Positions 34,862-45,700 of a stretch of DNA of 64,000 bases are shown piece by piece. Position 1 is the first letter of the stretch; every line of letters begins with the position of its first letter. Source of the stretch: Notospermus geniculatus (lineage: Eukaryota > Nemertea > Pilidiophora > Heteronemertea > Lineidae); NCBI GenBank assembly GCA_002633025.1, contig NMRB01000125.1, positions 411,437-475,436 on the forward strand. Direction: 5' to 3'. Below the pieces are notes generated by a model that saw only the letters and a program-made list of their open reading frames with translations, did no database searches and had not been told where the DNA came from. Both the position numbers and the translations under genes were made by a program.

Positions 34862-35206
34862 TTGTTTAACCATGTCATTTGTGGTGATTAGCAAACCACA
34901 TACATGTAACCTAAGATCACATCACACCTTGTCATGTGATGATCAGAAAACCATAACCCACGATCACATCACACCTTGTCCTGTGGTGATCAGAAAAGCC
35001 ACATAACCCAAATCAGATCACACCTCATTATGTGGTGATCAGAAAACCACATAACCCACAAGCACATCATTCACACCTTGTCATGTGGTGATTGGAAATC
35101 CACATAACCCATGATCACATCACACCTTGTCATGTGGTGATTAGAAATCCACATAACCCATGATCACATCACACCTTGTCATGTGGTGATCAGAAAACCA
35201 CCCACA
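34862..35206. repeat. Minisatellite, unit about 49 bp, about 7 copies
   Basis: Unit built of CACATAACCCATGATCACAT, CACACCTTGTCATGTGGTGA and TTAGAAATC. Neighbouring units differ by a few substitutions and short indels. Confidence 0.9.
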
Positions 35207-36042
35207 ATTACCTCAAACCTGACATGCCTGACTGCATGCTTACTGCTTTTGGTCAAGTGTGACTGAATGTGCAATTGATGAGTTTTTTTGGTCAGAGCAA
35301 ATGACAAGGTCAAACAAATGCTACTCTCGCACTCCAAGTGGAAAGGATTTAAAAAACTTTCTGTACGAAGGTTGAAATCGGAAGCTGACAGAAGGCCATG
35401 CAGCATTGCTTGAATAAAGAACAATCAGATTGTATACAATACATAGTAAAAGATTCGATCACTGTTTTATCACTGTTTTACGTAGAAAATAGACCATAAA
35501 CAGAAGAGGAAAGACAAGCAATTTCTTGTTTTTAGATACTTACATAAACCCTCTGCGCATTACATGCAAAAATAGAAGATGAGATGGAAATATTTCTCAA
35601 ATTCTTCTCAAACTTGGCACCAAGGTCAAGAACAATGGAGATTTTATAATCGGACAAAAACGACTTATCCAAAGAGTTGGTAAACTGACCTGATAACAAA
35701 ATACTTCACAACACAAAAACCTGGCCGACTAACCTACATGTCACAGTCAGGTCACGTAGTTGGAGTTACAATAATGAGAACATTGTATTTTTAGGACCAG
35801 ACAACTAAAATGCATCAAAACTGTGCAGCAACATATCATGTCAATACATGTAGGTTTCACAGTGCCACATTGCATCACATGGACCTGACATGCCTGAAGC
35901 CTGATGTTCAAGGGGCATGTGAGGTTTCTGGAGGCTAAAGAACGAACAGACAATGCCCCACCTTGCCGACCTTGCAATAGGCCTAGGTAAGAAACAGTTG
36001 GGCACGTTTTCCTGCGATGCAAAATCCAGAGAGCCCGCAGCA
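35207..36042. other. No recognisable feature
   Basis: Nothing supported. Confidence 0.5.
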
Positions 36043-36383
36043 GTAGTGTTTCAGCCAGGATTTGAAAAGGGCAGGGCAGTGACTCCCAAAAAAGGGCAGT
36101 GACTCCAAAAAAGGGCAGGAATTTTTCACCCCGGCAAAGTGGGACCTTAAAAACCGACAAAATATTACTGATTTTGGATACAAACAGGGACTTTTTAAAG
36201 CTAATGGTGCTTTTAAAGCCACTTTCAAGCCATTAATTAGGTGTCAGACCACCTGCCTCTTCCTGTTAAAAAAAATATTTGAAAAAGGGCAGGGCGTTTT
36301 TGAGGGCATAAAAAGGGCAGCAGGGCGCCCCCTGGAGAGGCAGGGCGCCGCGCCCTGCTGAAACGCTTTAGCTGAAACACTAC
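36043..36383. mobile_element. Element with GTAGTGTTTCAGC ends (341 bp)
   Basis: GTAGTGTTTCAGC at 36043 and its inverse GCTGAAACACTAC at 36371-36383. The interior is rich in AAAAAGGGCAG motifs and GGGCGCC palindromes. Non-coding. Confidence 0.75.
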
Positions 36384-36743
36384 AGCAGGAAACAAACTCT
36401 TTCATTTCCTGTTCTTGGCCAAACCATACAACACAGAATTCTCACATACAAAATGAAATCAATACGGAGGATGGCATATCATGAATTTTTGTAATGTACC
36501 GGTAATGTTCGTACATGAATACTCAAGGTGTACTAAACTGAAACTTAGAGTATGCAGCATACAAAACAAGGGGCAACAATAACATGATGGAGCGACTAGA
36601 TGCTGCAGAATAATTAGTAAACACAGCATAGTGGTAGCTGCCAGCTCCATGAGGATGTTAACACACTGACTGGGCCGGGAACAGTCAGGTGAATAAAATG
36701 TGCATGCAGGATCCAGAAAGCCAGGCAAATTCACTGTGGGGAC

Positions 36744-36965
36744 TTGATGATATCATGATACTTCAAGATGATATGAAACTTGATACATGATACTTGATGA
36801 TATGAAAAATTTAGAATCACACAACAGGCACTTAAAATAAATCATACTGCCAATTGATGATATCATGATACTTCAAGATGATATGAAACTTGATACATGA
36901 TACTTGATGATATGAAAAATTTAGAATCACACAACAGGCACTTAAAATAAATCATACTGCCAATT
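36744..36965. repeat. Two identical 110-bp tandem copies
   Basis: The segment beginning TTGATGATATCATGATACTT occurs at about 36744 and again 110 bp later with no difference I can see. This is either a very recent duplication or an assembly duplication. Confidence 0.9.
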
Positions 36966-39028
36966 TTTTTTAGTATTTTTGACTTTCCATGAATTGAAAT
37001 AAGCCAAGATATTACACAACATTTCAAGACCAATGTTACAGAGGGAAAATAATAAAACACACACACACACACAGACAAATGAAAATGTTGCACTCAGCAT
37101 GCAGGTTCTTGGTTAAATTTTTTACTTGTATCTAAAAATACACATTCTGAACACACTGAGCAAAGTATTTTCATTTTTACACATTCTCTGATTTCCAAAC
37201 GAAGAAAACTCAAAACACAAGTGATAAGTTGGGATAGGACACTTTAATCATGAAAATGAGAGATTCAACACAAACACAGACATGACAAAGACAATACCAC
37301 ACGACAATGTAATGACAGCAACAGGTGTTGACTTAAAATGACAAGGATTTATTAGGCCAAGATCAGCAATTGTTAGTGGTACATGTACATGTAACAGATG
37401 GTCAAACACCAATGGGTCAACCCTTACCCTGCAAGGACGGATTCATAAGATTTGCATAGGTTCTGCAAGTGGCATATCAAGGCAATGCAGCTCACGGGCT
37501 TTTTATTTTCAGGCCTATTTCTAGACATGTTGAATATATGCCTAGGCCTAATTAATGTAATTAGGCCTACGGGAAGCTGACTGTAAATACATAAGCCTAC
37601 CACACAAACAAAGGCTAGTCACCAACAAGGTAGACCCAGGCCTAGAGAATCTCTGCTGCCACGCCGACGCACAGCGAACGATGAAAGCCACTCTTCAACA
37701 ATCATAAATTAAATTATCAATTTATTCTTAATTTTTTAAGTCCAATTCAGTGTTGAAATATTCATGTGCAATTGCCAGCAGCCGAAGTGAATTATTAGGG
37801 CCTACAAAAAAACGGAAACTTGTGAATTTGCTTGTTGATGATTCAGGGCAAAGATAAGGATGACATCATCATTTTGACATTTCAAAATCAAAATCAGCTG
37901 ATTCAAGAAGCCAAGCAAAATGCATTCAAATGCAAGCTAGGCCTAGGCCTATAAATACTAACCTGAGTATAGACGTGCAGCGTTCCAACATCAGTCTCTA
38001 TATTATGTAGCTGTAATTAAAGAGAAAGGATGGTTTACCAGGAGATTTATGAGCAACGGATGGTGCAGCGTTCTGCTGCTGAAGCCCTTGAAATCCCTGC
38101 ATGCACACCGCTGGCAATGTCATTTTCATCGCGCAGCGTCCGACAGTGCAAAATCGGCTCACAGAAAACATCTTTTATCTATTATTACAGCGAGAAATCG
38201 GACACTTGAATTATTGCATTTAATGGAGCATATCCTAACCTCTTCCCCCGAAGCTGCCATGGTTGAATTGCAATAGAGTTATCCAGATATTTTGTAAGAA
38301 ATTACGTGAAAAACACTCCGCAGAACTCGTAAACAACACCGATACGCGACGATGAACACGTTCGGAAGAGCTCGGAACTTTCCGTAAATGAGGATTGACC
38401 TCAAATTTTCATAACTTTTTATTTTTGCAGACAAATATATTTTGTCTCATATTATCTAAACTGACAAAATTAAACCATTCTTTTCATGTTTAATGTTTAT
38501 TTTGTAAAAATTAGGAAAAATGATTTACCTCACGCATGCGCATTCTCATGTTGTCAATGAACACAAATATTTCAGAACGGGACTCAGTGCGGGTATAAAA
38601 ATCCCTTTTTTCCTCATAAATGAATACAAGATAGTGTCTCATATTCCATGACATGAAAAATACAATATGTATGGTTTATTTCGCTGTATTTTTGACATGT
38701 TTTAGGCAGTAAACCGTCAAAAAAGGTCACTCAGCGTCTCGCTCCACCGACTTGCCCTTCTTGCGTGTACATTGATGTACACGGGCAATGCATTACACAT
38801 ATACAGGGTGTTCCCAAAGTTGCGCCTGGCAGCTTTAGGCCAAGGCAAAAAATCTATTGTTTTGATGTGGGGCAACTGCACAAATTTTTGTCTTCAACAT
38901 TTTCGGAGATCCTGTCAAGAAAGAAAATAAGTCCGCTGTCTTTTAAAAAATTTTTGCATGATATTTTCCTGGAGATTTTGAAAGTTTTCTTCTTGACTTG
39001 GCTGTCTTGAGCTTGGCTTTAAATAGGC
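36966..39028. other. No gene recognised; likely upstream region of CFAP99
   Basis: Contains a (CA) run at 37057-37073 and the mariner-like end TACAGGGTGTTCCCAAAGTT at 38802, without a partner end. There are also several TAGGCCTA motifs. A non-coding first exon of CFAP99 could lie here, but I cannot point to it. Confidence 0.4.
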
Positions 39029-39034
39029 TGCGTA

Positions 39035-39520
39035 CAGGGTTCGTACAGGTGCTTGAAATCCTTGAATATCAATGAATTTTAGGAATAATATCTCCAGGAC
39101 CTGGAATATCCTTGAATTCTGACAAATCTTTAAAATGTCAATGAAGGTCCTTATATTTTCATCATTGCTGTCAAGTAAAATTCAATTGCTTCAAAACCGA
39201 AGTGTTGTCAAATTTTTGGGTCGGAAGATTTCCCAAAACAAAAGCCACACTGGGAATCGGTAAAACCGTGCCGCTGAAGTAATTCATGCAGACTCAACTG
39301 TCTGCATAAATTATTGACTTCGTGGTTCCCGCCAAAGCTTCTTGCTCATTCTTTCCGAAGTTTTGATGACTCTGGGGTTTTGTTTTTGTCAAGATGCCGA
39401 GGAAATACCCACCCCGGCATACAAATGTGATGAAAATGTCCTTGAATTTTGCTGAAATCAGACCTTGAAAGTCCTTAAAAAGTCCTTGAAATTTGAGAGC
39501 CTAAAGGTGTACGAACCCTG
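39035..39520. mobile_element. MITE with CAGGGTTCGTACA ends and 6-bp target duplication
   Basis: CAGGGTTCGTAC at the left and GTACGAACCCTG at the right, flanked by TGCGTA at 39029-39034 and 39521-39526. The interior repeats CCTTGAA motifs near both ends. It is related in style to the element at 58264-58679. Confidence 0.82.
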
Positions 39521-39668
39521 TGCGTATGTCGTAGGCCTACAGTACATTTGAGTGTACCGGGGTAGCATGGGTAGCCTATTCTCTCCTCATCTCATTCTCA
39601 ATTGTTACAACTTGTCATGCTTTCACTTGGCTTTACAATTCAAATTCTTAAATGATATCTTGTTGCAG

Positions 39669-39783
39669 CAAAATCATGTCAACTGACTATCGAAAATTGA
39701 TCCAGTGCTGTGTGGAAGCGCTGGATACATTTGACCCGGACACAATGGCTGTGGATCACCATATCCAGGCATACATGGCTGAT
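39669..39783 (+). CDS. CFAP99: CFAP99 exon 1 of the coding part
   Basis: The exon follows an acceptor AG at 39667-39668 and has a 7-base 5' UTR before ATG 39676. It encodes 36 codons beginning MSTDYRKLIQCCVEALDTF. It ends in phase 0 at GAT before the donor GTAAGT at 39784. The acceptor directly upstream of the ATG implies a further non-coding 5' exon, which I cannot place. Confidence 0.82.
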
Positions 39784-42700
39784 GTAAGTTTTGACAAGTT
39801 ACCAGATTTTAGTTGTACCGGTAATGCAGGTAGACAACTTCCCAACTTGGTAGGCCTAGTATTTTGTGCCATTTTCAATGGTTTTATAACTTTTGTTAAC
39901 CTTTTCAGATGGAAGATGAAAGTGACCAAACATTCCTTGTGGAAGTTTTTTCCGGCTGTGTAAGGTTCAGTGACATCTTGAAAGTTGTAATAAATGGTTT
40001 TTACAACAAAGGTGGAAAAAAGATTCTCCGTTCACAATCAAATTCTTATGCTGGTGAGTACTTGTTAACAGATTACTTCAAATTACCGGTAAATAACATT
40101 TGATATTTTGTAATATCTCTTTTTCATGGTGCAGTATTGTGTATGTAGTAAAGTAGCAATCATTGCCTCTTTTCCAGTATTCGCCTACTTAGCCCTNNNN
40201 NNNNNNNNNNNNNNNNNNNNNNNNNNNNNNNNNNNNNNNNNNNNNNNNNNNNNNNNNNNNNNNNNNNNNNNNNNNNNNNNNNNNNNNNNNNNNNNNNNNN
40301 NNNNNNNNNNNNNNNNNNNNNNNNNNNNNNNNNNNNNNNNNNNNNNNNNNNNNNNNNNNNNNNNNNNNNNNNNNNNNNNNNNNNNNNNNNNNNNNNNNNN
40401 NNNNNNNNNNNNNNNNNNNNNNNNNNNNNNNNNNNNNNNNNNNNNNNNNNNNNNNNNNNNNNNNNNNNNNNNNNNNNNNNNNNNNNNNNNNNNNNNNNNN
40501 NNNNNNNNNNNNNNNNNNNNNNNNNNNNNNNNNNNNNNNNNNNNNNNNNNNNNNNNNNNNNNNNNNNNNNNNNNNNNNNNNNNNNNNNNNNNNNNNNNNN
40601 NNNNNAGATTATGCATATGAAACCAAGTAATTGCTTTTACTTTTACTTTTGGCTTCAAGCAACTGCTTTTACGTTTTGCTTTTGCTAGAAGTAAATGCTT
40701 CATTTTTATGCATACGGCCCAATGTGTACTGAAAACGATTCTTTGAAGTATTAGGCAAGTATTTTGGGGACCTTTAAGAGGCTATGAGACATACACCTGC
40801 ACTCTCCTGACACTTTGAAAATGTCGTAAAATTCATACAGTGAGGCTACACGTAGCAGCTTCCAGGATAAAGGAGGTGGGGGGGGGTGACCTTTAAAAAT
40901 CTGGAAAAAGACGGATTTTCAGAAATCCGAGTGTGGTCTACAGACAGAGCTTCTGCATGCTCCTCCTCCCACAACAGAGCTTTGGTTTCGCTCCTCACGC
41001 AGGCAGACAGGTGAGTGATGAGTGGATGAAGACGAGGAAGGTAAAAAGCAGGACGGATGAGCTTTTTTGGTTTCGGTGGCGTTGAACATCACTAGGAGCT
41101 GTCAGCGAGTTGACCAATAGGTGTCACTACGGCCCAATTCAATGCGTAGCGGACCCATTCATTTGACCGAGCACCACTCACGTGCATTTTCCTGTGTATT
41201 GGTCCGCTAGAACTTTGCTGCCATCTTTTGGCATGCGCGGCTGACTGCTCCTATTGCATTGATTGCTGCTGAAACACCAACACATATTATTCTTCCTGCT
41301 TTAGCATTGTTTGGCTTTTGACTAGAGGAGAGTTTAACTTTGGTTTTCCGCACATTTTTTTTCAAACACAGACAAACACCTGGCAATGTTTTTCGAATGT
41401 TTGTGTCTATTTCATCGTGTGACTGTGTGGACCTGTGCCCAAACACTGGCAAAGATATTTGACGGACGTTCGCAAACGAATTTTCGAGTGTTTTCCAGTG
41501 GACTAGTCATCCTCTAACCTACATACTCTCTCGGGGTCGATTTGATAATCACGTTGGCCCATATGCATAAAGAAAAGCAAATGCTTTTTAATTGAAAATC
41601 GAAGCAATTTACTTCCATCCCTATGCATAAAACCCAAAGCAAATGCGTTTGCTAAAAAGCAATTGCTATTAGAAAAAACTATTACTATTTACTTGTTCCT
41701 TTCTAGCAAATGCTCGAATTCACATGCATAATACTGAACAATTGCTCTAACTGTAGAACCTTGGTAAACAAGCAAATGCTTGTCAAGTATAAGCATTTGC
41801 TTTGAAGTAGAAGTAAAACATTATGCATATGAAACCAAGTAATTGCTTTTACTTTTACTTTTGGCTTGAAGCAACTGCTTTTACTTTTTGCTTTTGCTAG
41901 AAGTAAATGCTTTATGCATACAGCCCATTGACATCAATCCGGCGTCTGACGTATCTACATTTAACTCTCACTAACGGCCAAGGCGTTGATTTTTAAAAAT
42001 AAAAATCCCATTCCAAATGGCCGTTTCCATTTCAACTAATGATAATCAAATCTGCAGTGAAACGGTAAATGGTAATATGGGTGGATAGGCCAAATAGGGG
42101 AAATCGTGACAAAATCAACTACATGTACTAGTATTCGCAATTCATTTCTTTCTCCAACTTTACTGTTCGCAAATTCAACTATTCGCAAATTCGCTTCTTT
42201 CTCCAACTTTACTCTTCGTACAAACAGAGCTACACTCGTCCCCAGTGTTTAATAGTTGGTCATAGTTGACCCACTAAACACACTGGCACGATTGACGGCA
42301 AAAATAAACAATCAGCAAAAGACAGCGTTGTTTGATGTGGGATCCAATCAAAAGCCATCATCACGGGTTCAGCCGACGCCGCCGTAAGGCACTTTCTCAT
42401 TCGCTAAGATACATGTAGGCCTATGTGTACAATAATGTAGGCCCTACTGTACAATCATCATTTTGTGCCAGCTTTTTTTCGATTGCGAAGTCAACAAATT
42501 TGCGCAGTTTTGCATGATCGATGTTACATGTATCATGCACCTGTTTGTGTGCACTCTAAGTTTTAGACATTTTGAAGGTTATTTAATCCAGTTGTTTCGT
42601 TTTAATTAGCTGGCCGAAAACCACGAATTAGAGCCCAAACTCCTCCGCAGTGCCGTCGCATTCCGCCTTTTATGATGCTCCAATCATGCCAAAATTACGA

Positions 42701-45700
42701 CGGAATAAAGGCCTGTCTACACGATCAAACATTTGTTCGAAACATCATCATACGTACATTTGTATGATGATGTATGATGATGTCCATGCTTGTTGTGGAT
42801 TTCCGTCTACACAATGCAGGTAAAAGTTTGAACATCATCATACGTGTTGGATGCTATTCAAGTTTGTTGGGAAAAACGGTCCACACCGATCATACATTTG
42901 TCCNACGTCACACTGCCGTGACGTTGTGGCTTCATGCTCGCACCGCACATTGCCACGGAGATGACGTCCTGAAGACAATGAAGAGGCCTGATACGGTCGC
43001 AGCGACATCTTTCCGTGGAGAAGTGGCGACCTCCTCATTGTAACCTGCTCCAGCAAAACTAGGCACTTTTCGCAGGTGATCATCATTGGTCATCAGTTTA
43101 CTCAACTATTATCACTGCTGTCCACTACTATTGTCAACCTGCAGAGACGTACATTTCAGCTATTGTGTTGTAAGGCCGTTAACCCTTTCCTCGGTTGCGA
43201 CAAGTGCCTACTTTTGCTAGATCGGGTCACAATTGGTGTCTTCTGTTCATTTCGACCCCTGTGATCAGGACACCTCTCAATTAAGGACAACAATAACCTC
43301 AAGATTCTCATATCTTTTTTCAGGATCGTTTGATGGTTGCCTCCAATGACCAGTTCGCCTGTGCAAATCCTGAGAAATCAGATAAAACGGTCGAACGAAT
43401 GCAGCGGATTTTGCAAGAAGAAGAAAATAAACTCGACTTCGAACGCCACAAAGCAAATAATGTGCCATTGAATTTTGTAAGTTACTACGACCTGTTTCTC
43501 TGCCACCTTTCGGAATTTATCTTGCCAAAGTTTGAAAAAAACAGGTTTTCCTAAAATTATCCCCAAAATTCCTTGATTTTCTACAATGCAGGGCACTGGA
43601 GTACCGATCAAATTGAACACGGCAGCCATCTTGCGTGAAGGTCGACTTTATCAGAAGAAAGAGGAAGATGAGATACGAAGGTGAGCTGGTTCTCTCTGAT
43701 GCTCCTGTTTAGTGTTCTGAAATTGTTTGAGGAGCAAAGTGGTCAAAATTAAATCATGTTACATGTACCTTTGGCGCCCTGATGTCATAGTGTCGTGAGG
43801 GTTTCAGGTAAGTATGTACAGTTGAACCTCTCTATAGACCATTCTCAAATTCGCCAATTTATCCCAATTTATCAGTGGAGTATCGTTACAAACTATGTAT
43901 ATCTAGGAAGAGTAGGATCTTAGGAATACAGTGGGTGCAAAGTTTGGTTACGTTTTTTGTTTACTTGTGAATATCGGCAACTTTAAAAAGTCGAGTCGGC
44001 CGAAATCGGTTGAAGTGTCCACCCTTCTCGTGCTTTCGGCACTCGACGTGACGAACCTCGACTCGGTGCAAATCTCACTCGAAATCCCAAGCCCCTGTGG
44101 CTAAAGGAGTTAGACGCCGAAGTTGTAAACACTCACTCACTGGTTCTCTATCCACGGACGCCTGCGGTGCTGCCACCTATTGTCGGTGATATGTACTGAC
44201 GTGAATATCGTGAGTGTGTTGCATCGGACCGGGAACCAGTCTAACGATCACGGGTGCTGCCACCTGCACGAAGGAATAAAACTAGTTTGCCGACCATATT
44301 TGTAAACAAACCAGCTTGTTTACAACTTTGGCGTCTAACTCCTTTAAATGAATAGAACTGACCAAAATAGGGCTGATATTTGGTGTCCTTTTTAGAGAGG
44401 TGTCCTAACTCAGGTATCTGCTAAGATGGGTTCTTTACGAATATTGACCAGTATTCACCATTTATTACTGGTATTTGATTCCCTAGGGTGTGTACGGAAA
44501 GAAAATTTCAGAGCAATGTTTCTCTGAGGGTGATATTACCATCAATCTTGGCTCTGGGGCAGGTGGGGTCAGTATTATTCTAAAACTCATCCAACCTCTC
44601 AGGCAATGTCATCATTACAAAAGAATATAAATATGAATTATTATCTCAATCAATTTGTCCGTAATGAAAATGTATTTCTGTAGATGTGTCCTATCTGATG
44701 TGTTTATCGTATATACGTTTGTTTTGTTTTCTTAGGTTGGAGAGATTAGAAGCAGGAGCACGCGATCCGTCCAATTTCTTGAAATGGCAGTCTGAGATGC
44801 GGCAGAAAGACCTTGACGAGCAGTTAGCGGATATTGAGCGGCGCCGCCTGGAGGGGAAACTGAGTCATGAAGAGGCGATACTGGCACGACAGAACCTGAT
44901 CAAAGAGAATAAACAAAGGGTACAGGAGATGAAAGAAGAGACGAAAAAGATGTTCCAAGAGTTCTTGGAGAGGAAATTCGCTGAGGAAAAAGAGATGAGG
45001 CAGCTGGTGGAAGATGTTATGGAAGGACATCAGAATGCTAAAGAGGCGAAGAAAAAGTTACAGGAATATAAAGCTAAGATAGGTAGGTTTTGATGGCCAG
45101 TTTTATTTTGTAGATGGCCCCGTGTCATTATGGATGACGTTGTGGCGTGCATTCTTCCACTCGGCCCTGATAGCCGAGTGGTTATCACGTCTGCTCAGCA
45201 AGCGGCAGGTCCTAGATTCGAATGTAGCCCGGGTCTTCACTTCTATCGCATGGGACAGTAAGCCATGGTGCCTTGTACCTTGTGCCTTTGCAAGGGCAAG
45301 TAAAAGACCCCATCCAAGTGAGGAACATGAGTAGCTTGAGATGGCCTCTTCCACACTTACCAGGGACAATAATGCTATGGCTTCGGCCCTGACAAAAAAA
45401 TCAAATACAAATACAAATTCTTCTCTGTGATGACGTCGAATTTCTTTTTCCTGTTTCCAGTGCAAGAGGTCCAAGAGGAAAGTAAAGAGCTGATGCAGCA
45501 AGCTCTTGAGGAGGCTGAGGCTGAGATGAGGAAGAAGATGGAGCTGATTCATGAGATACGGGCCATGGAGGCTGTCCCTGTTATCAGGATGAAGCTGGTG
45601 GACCTCACAGAGACGGCTGGTTATGGACTGCTGAGTGAGATGTCTATAGCAGAGGTAGGTTTTGTTTTTGCAAGGGTTTCTTGCACAGGGGTCAAAGGGT

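Noticed and set aside
38765-39010. 81-codon frame after TACAGGGTGTTCCCAAAGTT
   Set aside because: The start is a mariner-like transposon end, but no catalytic motif or second end could be found. The frame is too short and unmatched.
40126-40703. Long open frames across 40197-40605
   Set aside because: They are runs of X from the assembly gap. Only the VFAYLAL end of a CFAP99 exon is real.
44824-45030. 68-codon minus-strand frame opposite the CFAP99 coiled-coil exon
   Set aside because: It is the shadow of a GAG/AAG-rich exon on the other strand.
45163-45240. Possible tRNA gene (A- and B-box-like motifs)
   Set aside because: The sequence continues into the conserved SINE body and tail, and the cloverleaf cannot be completed. 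It is the head of a SINE.
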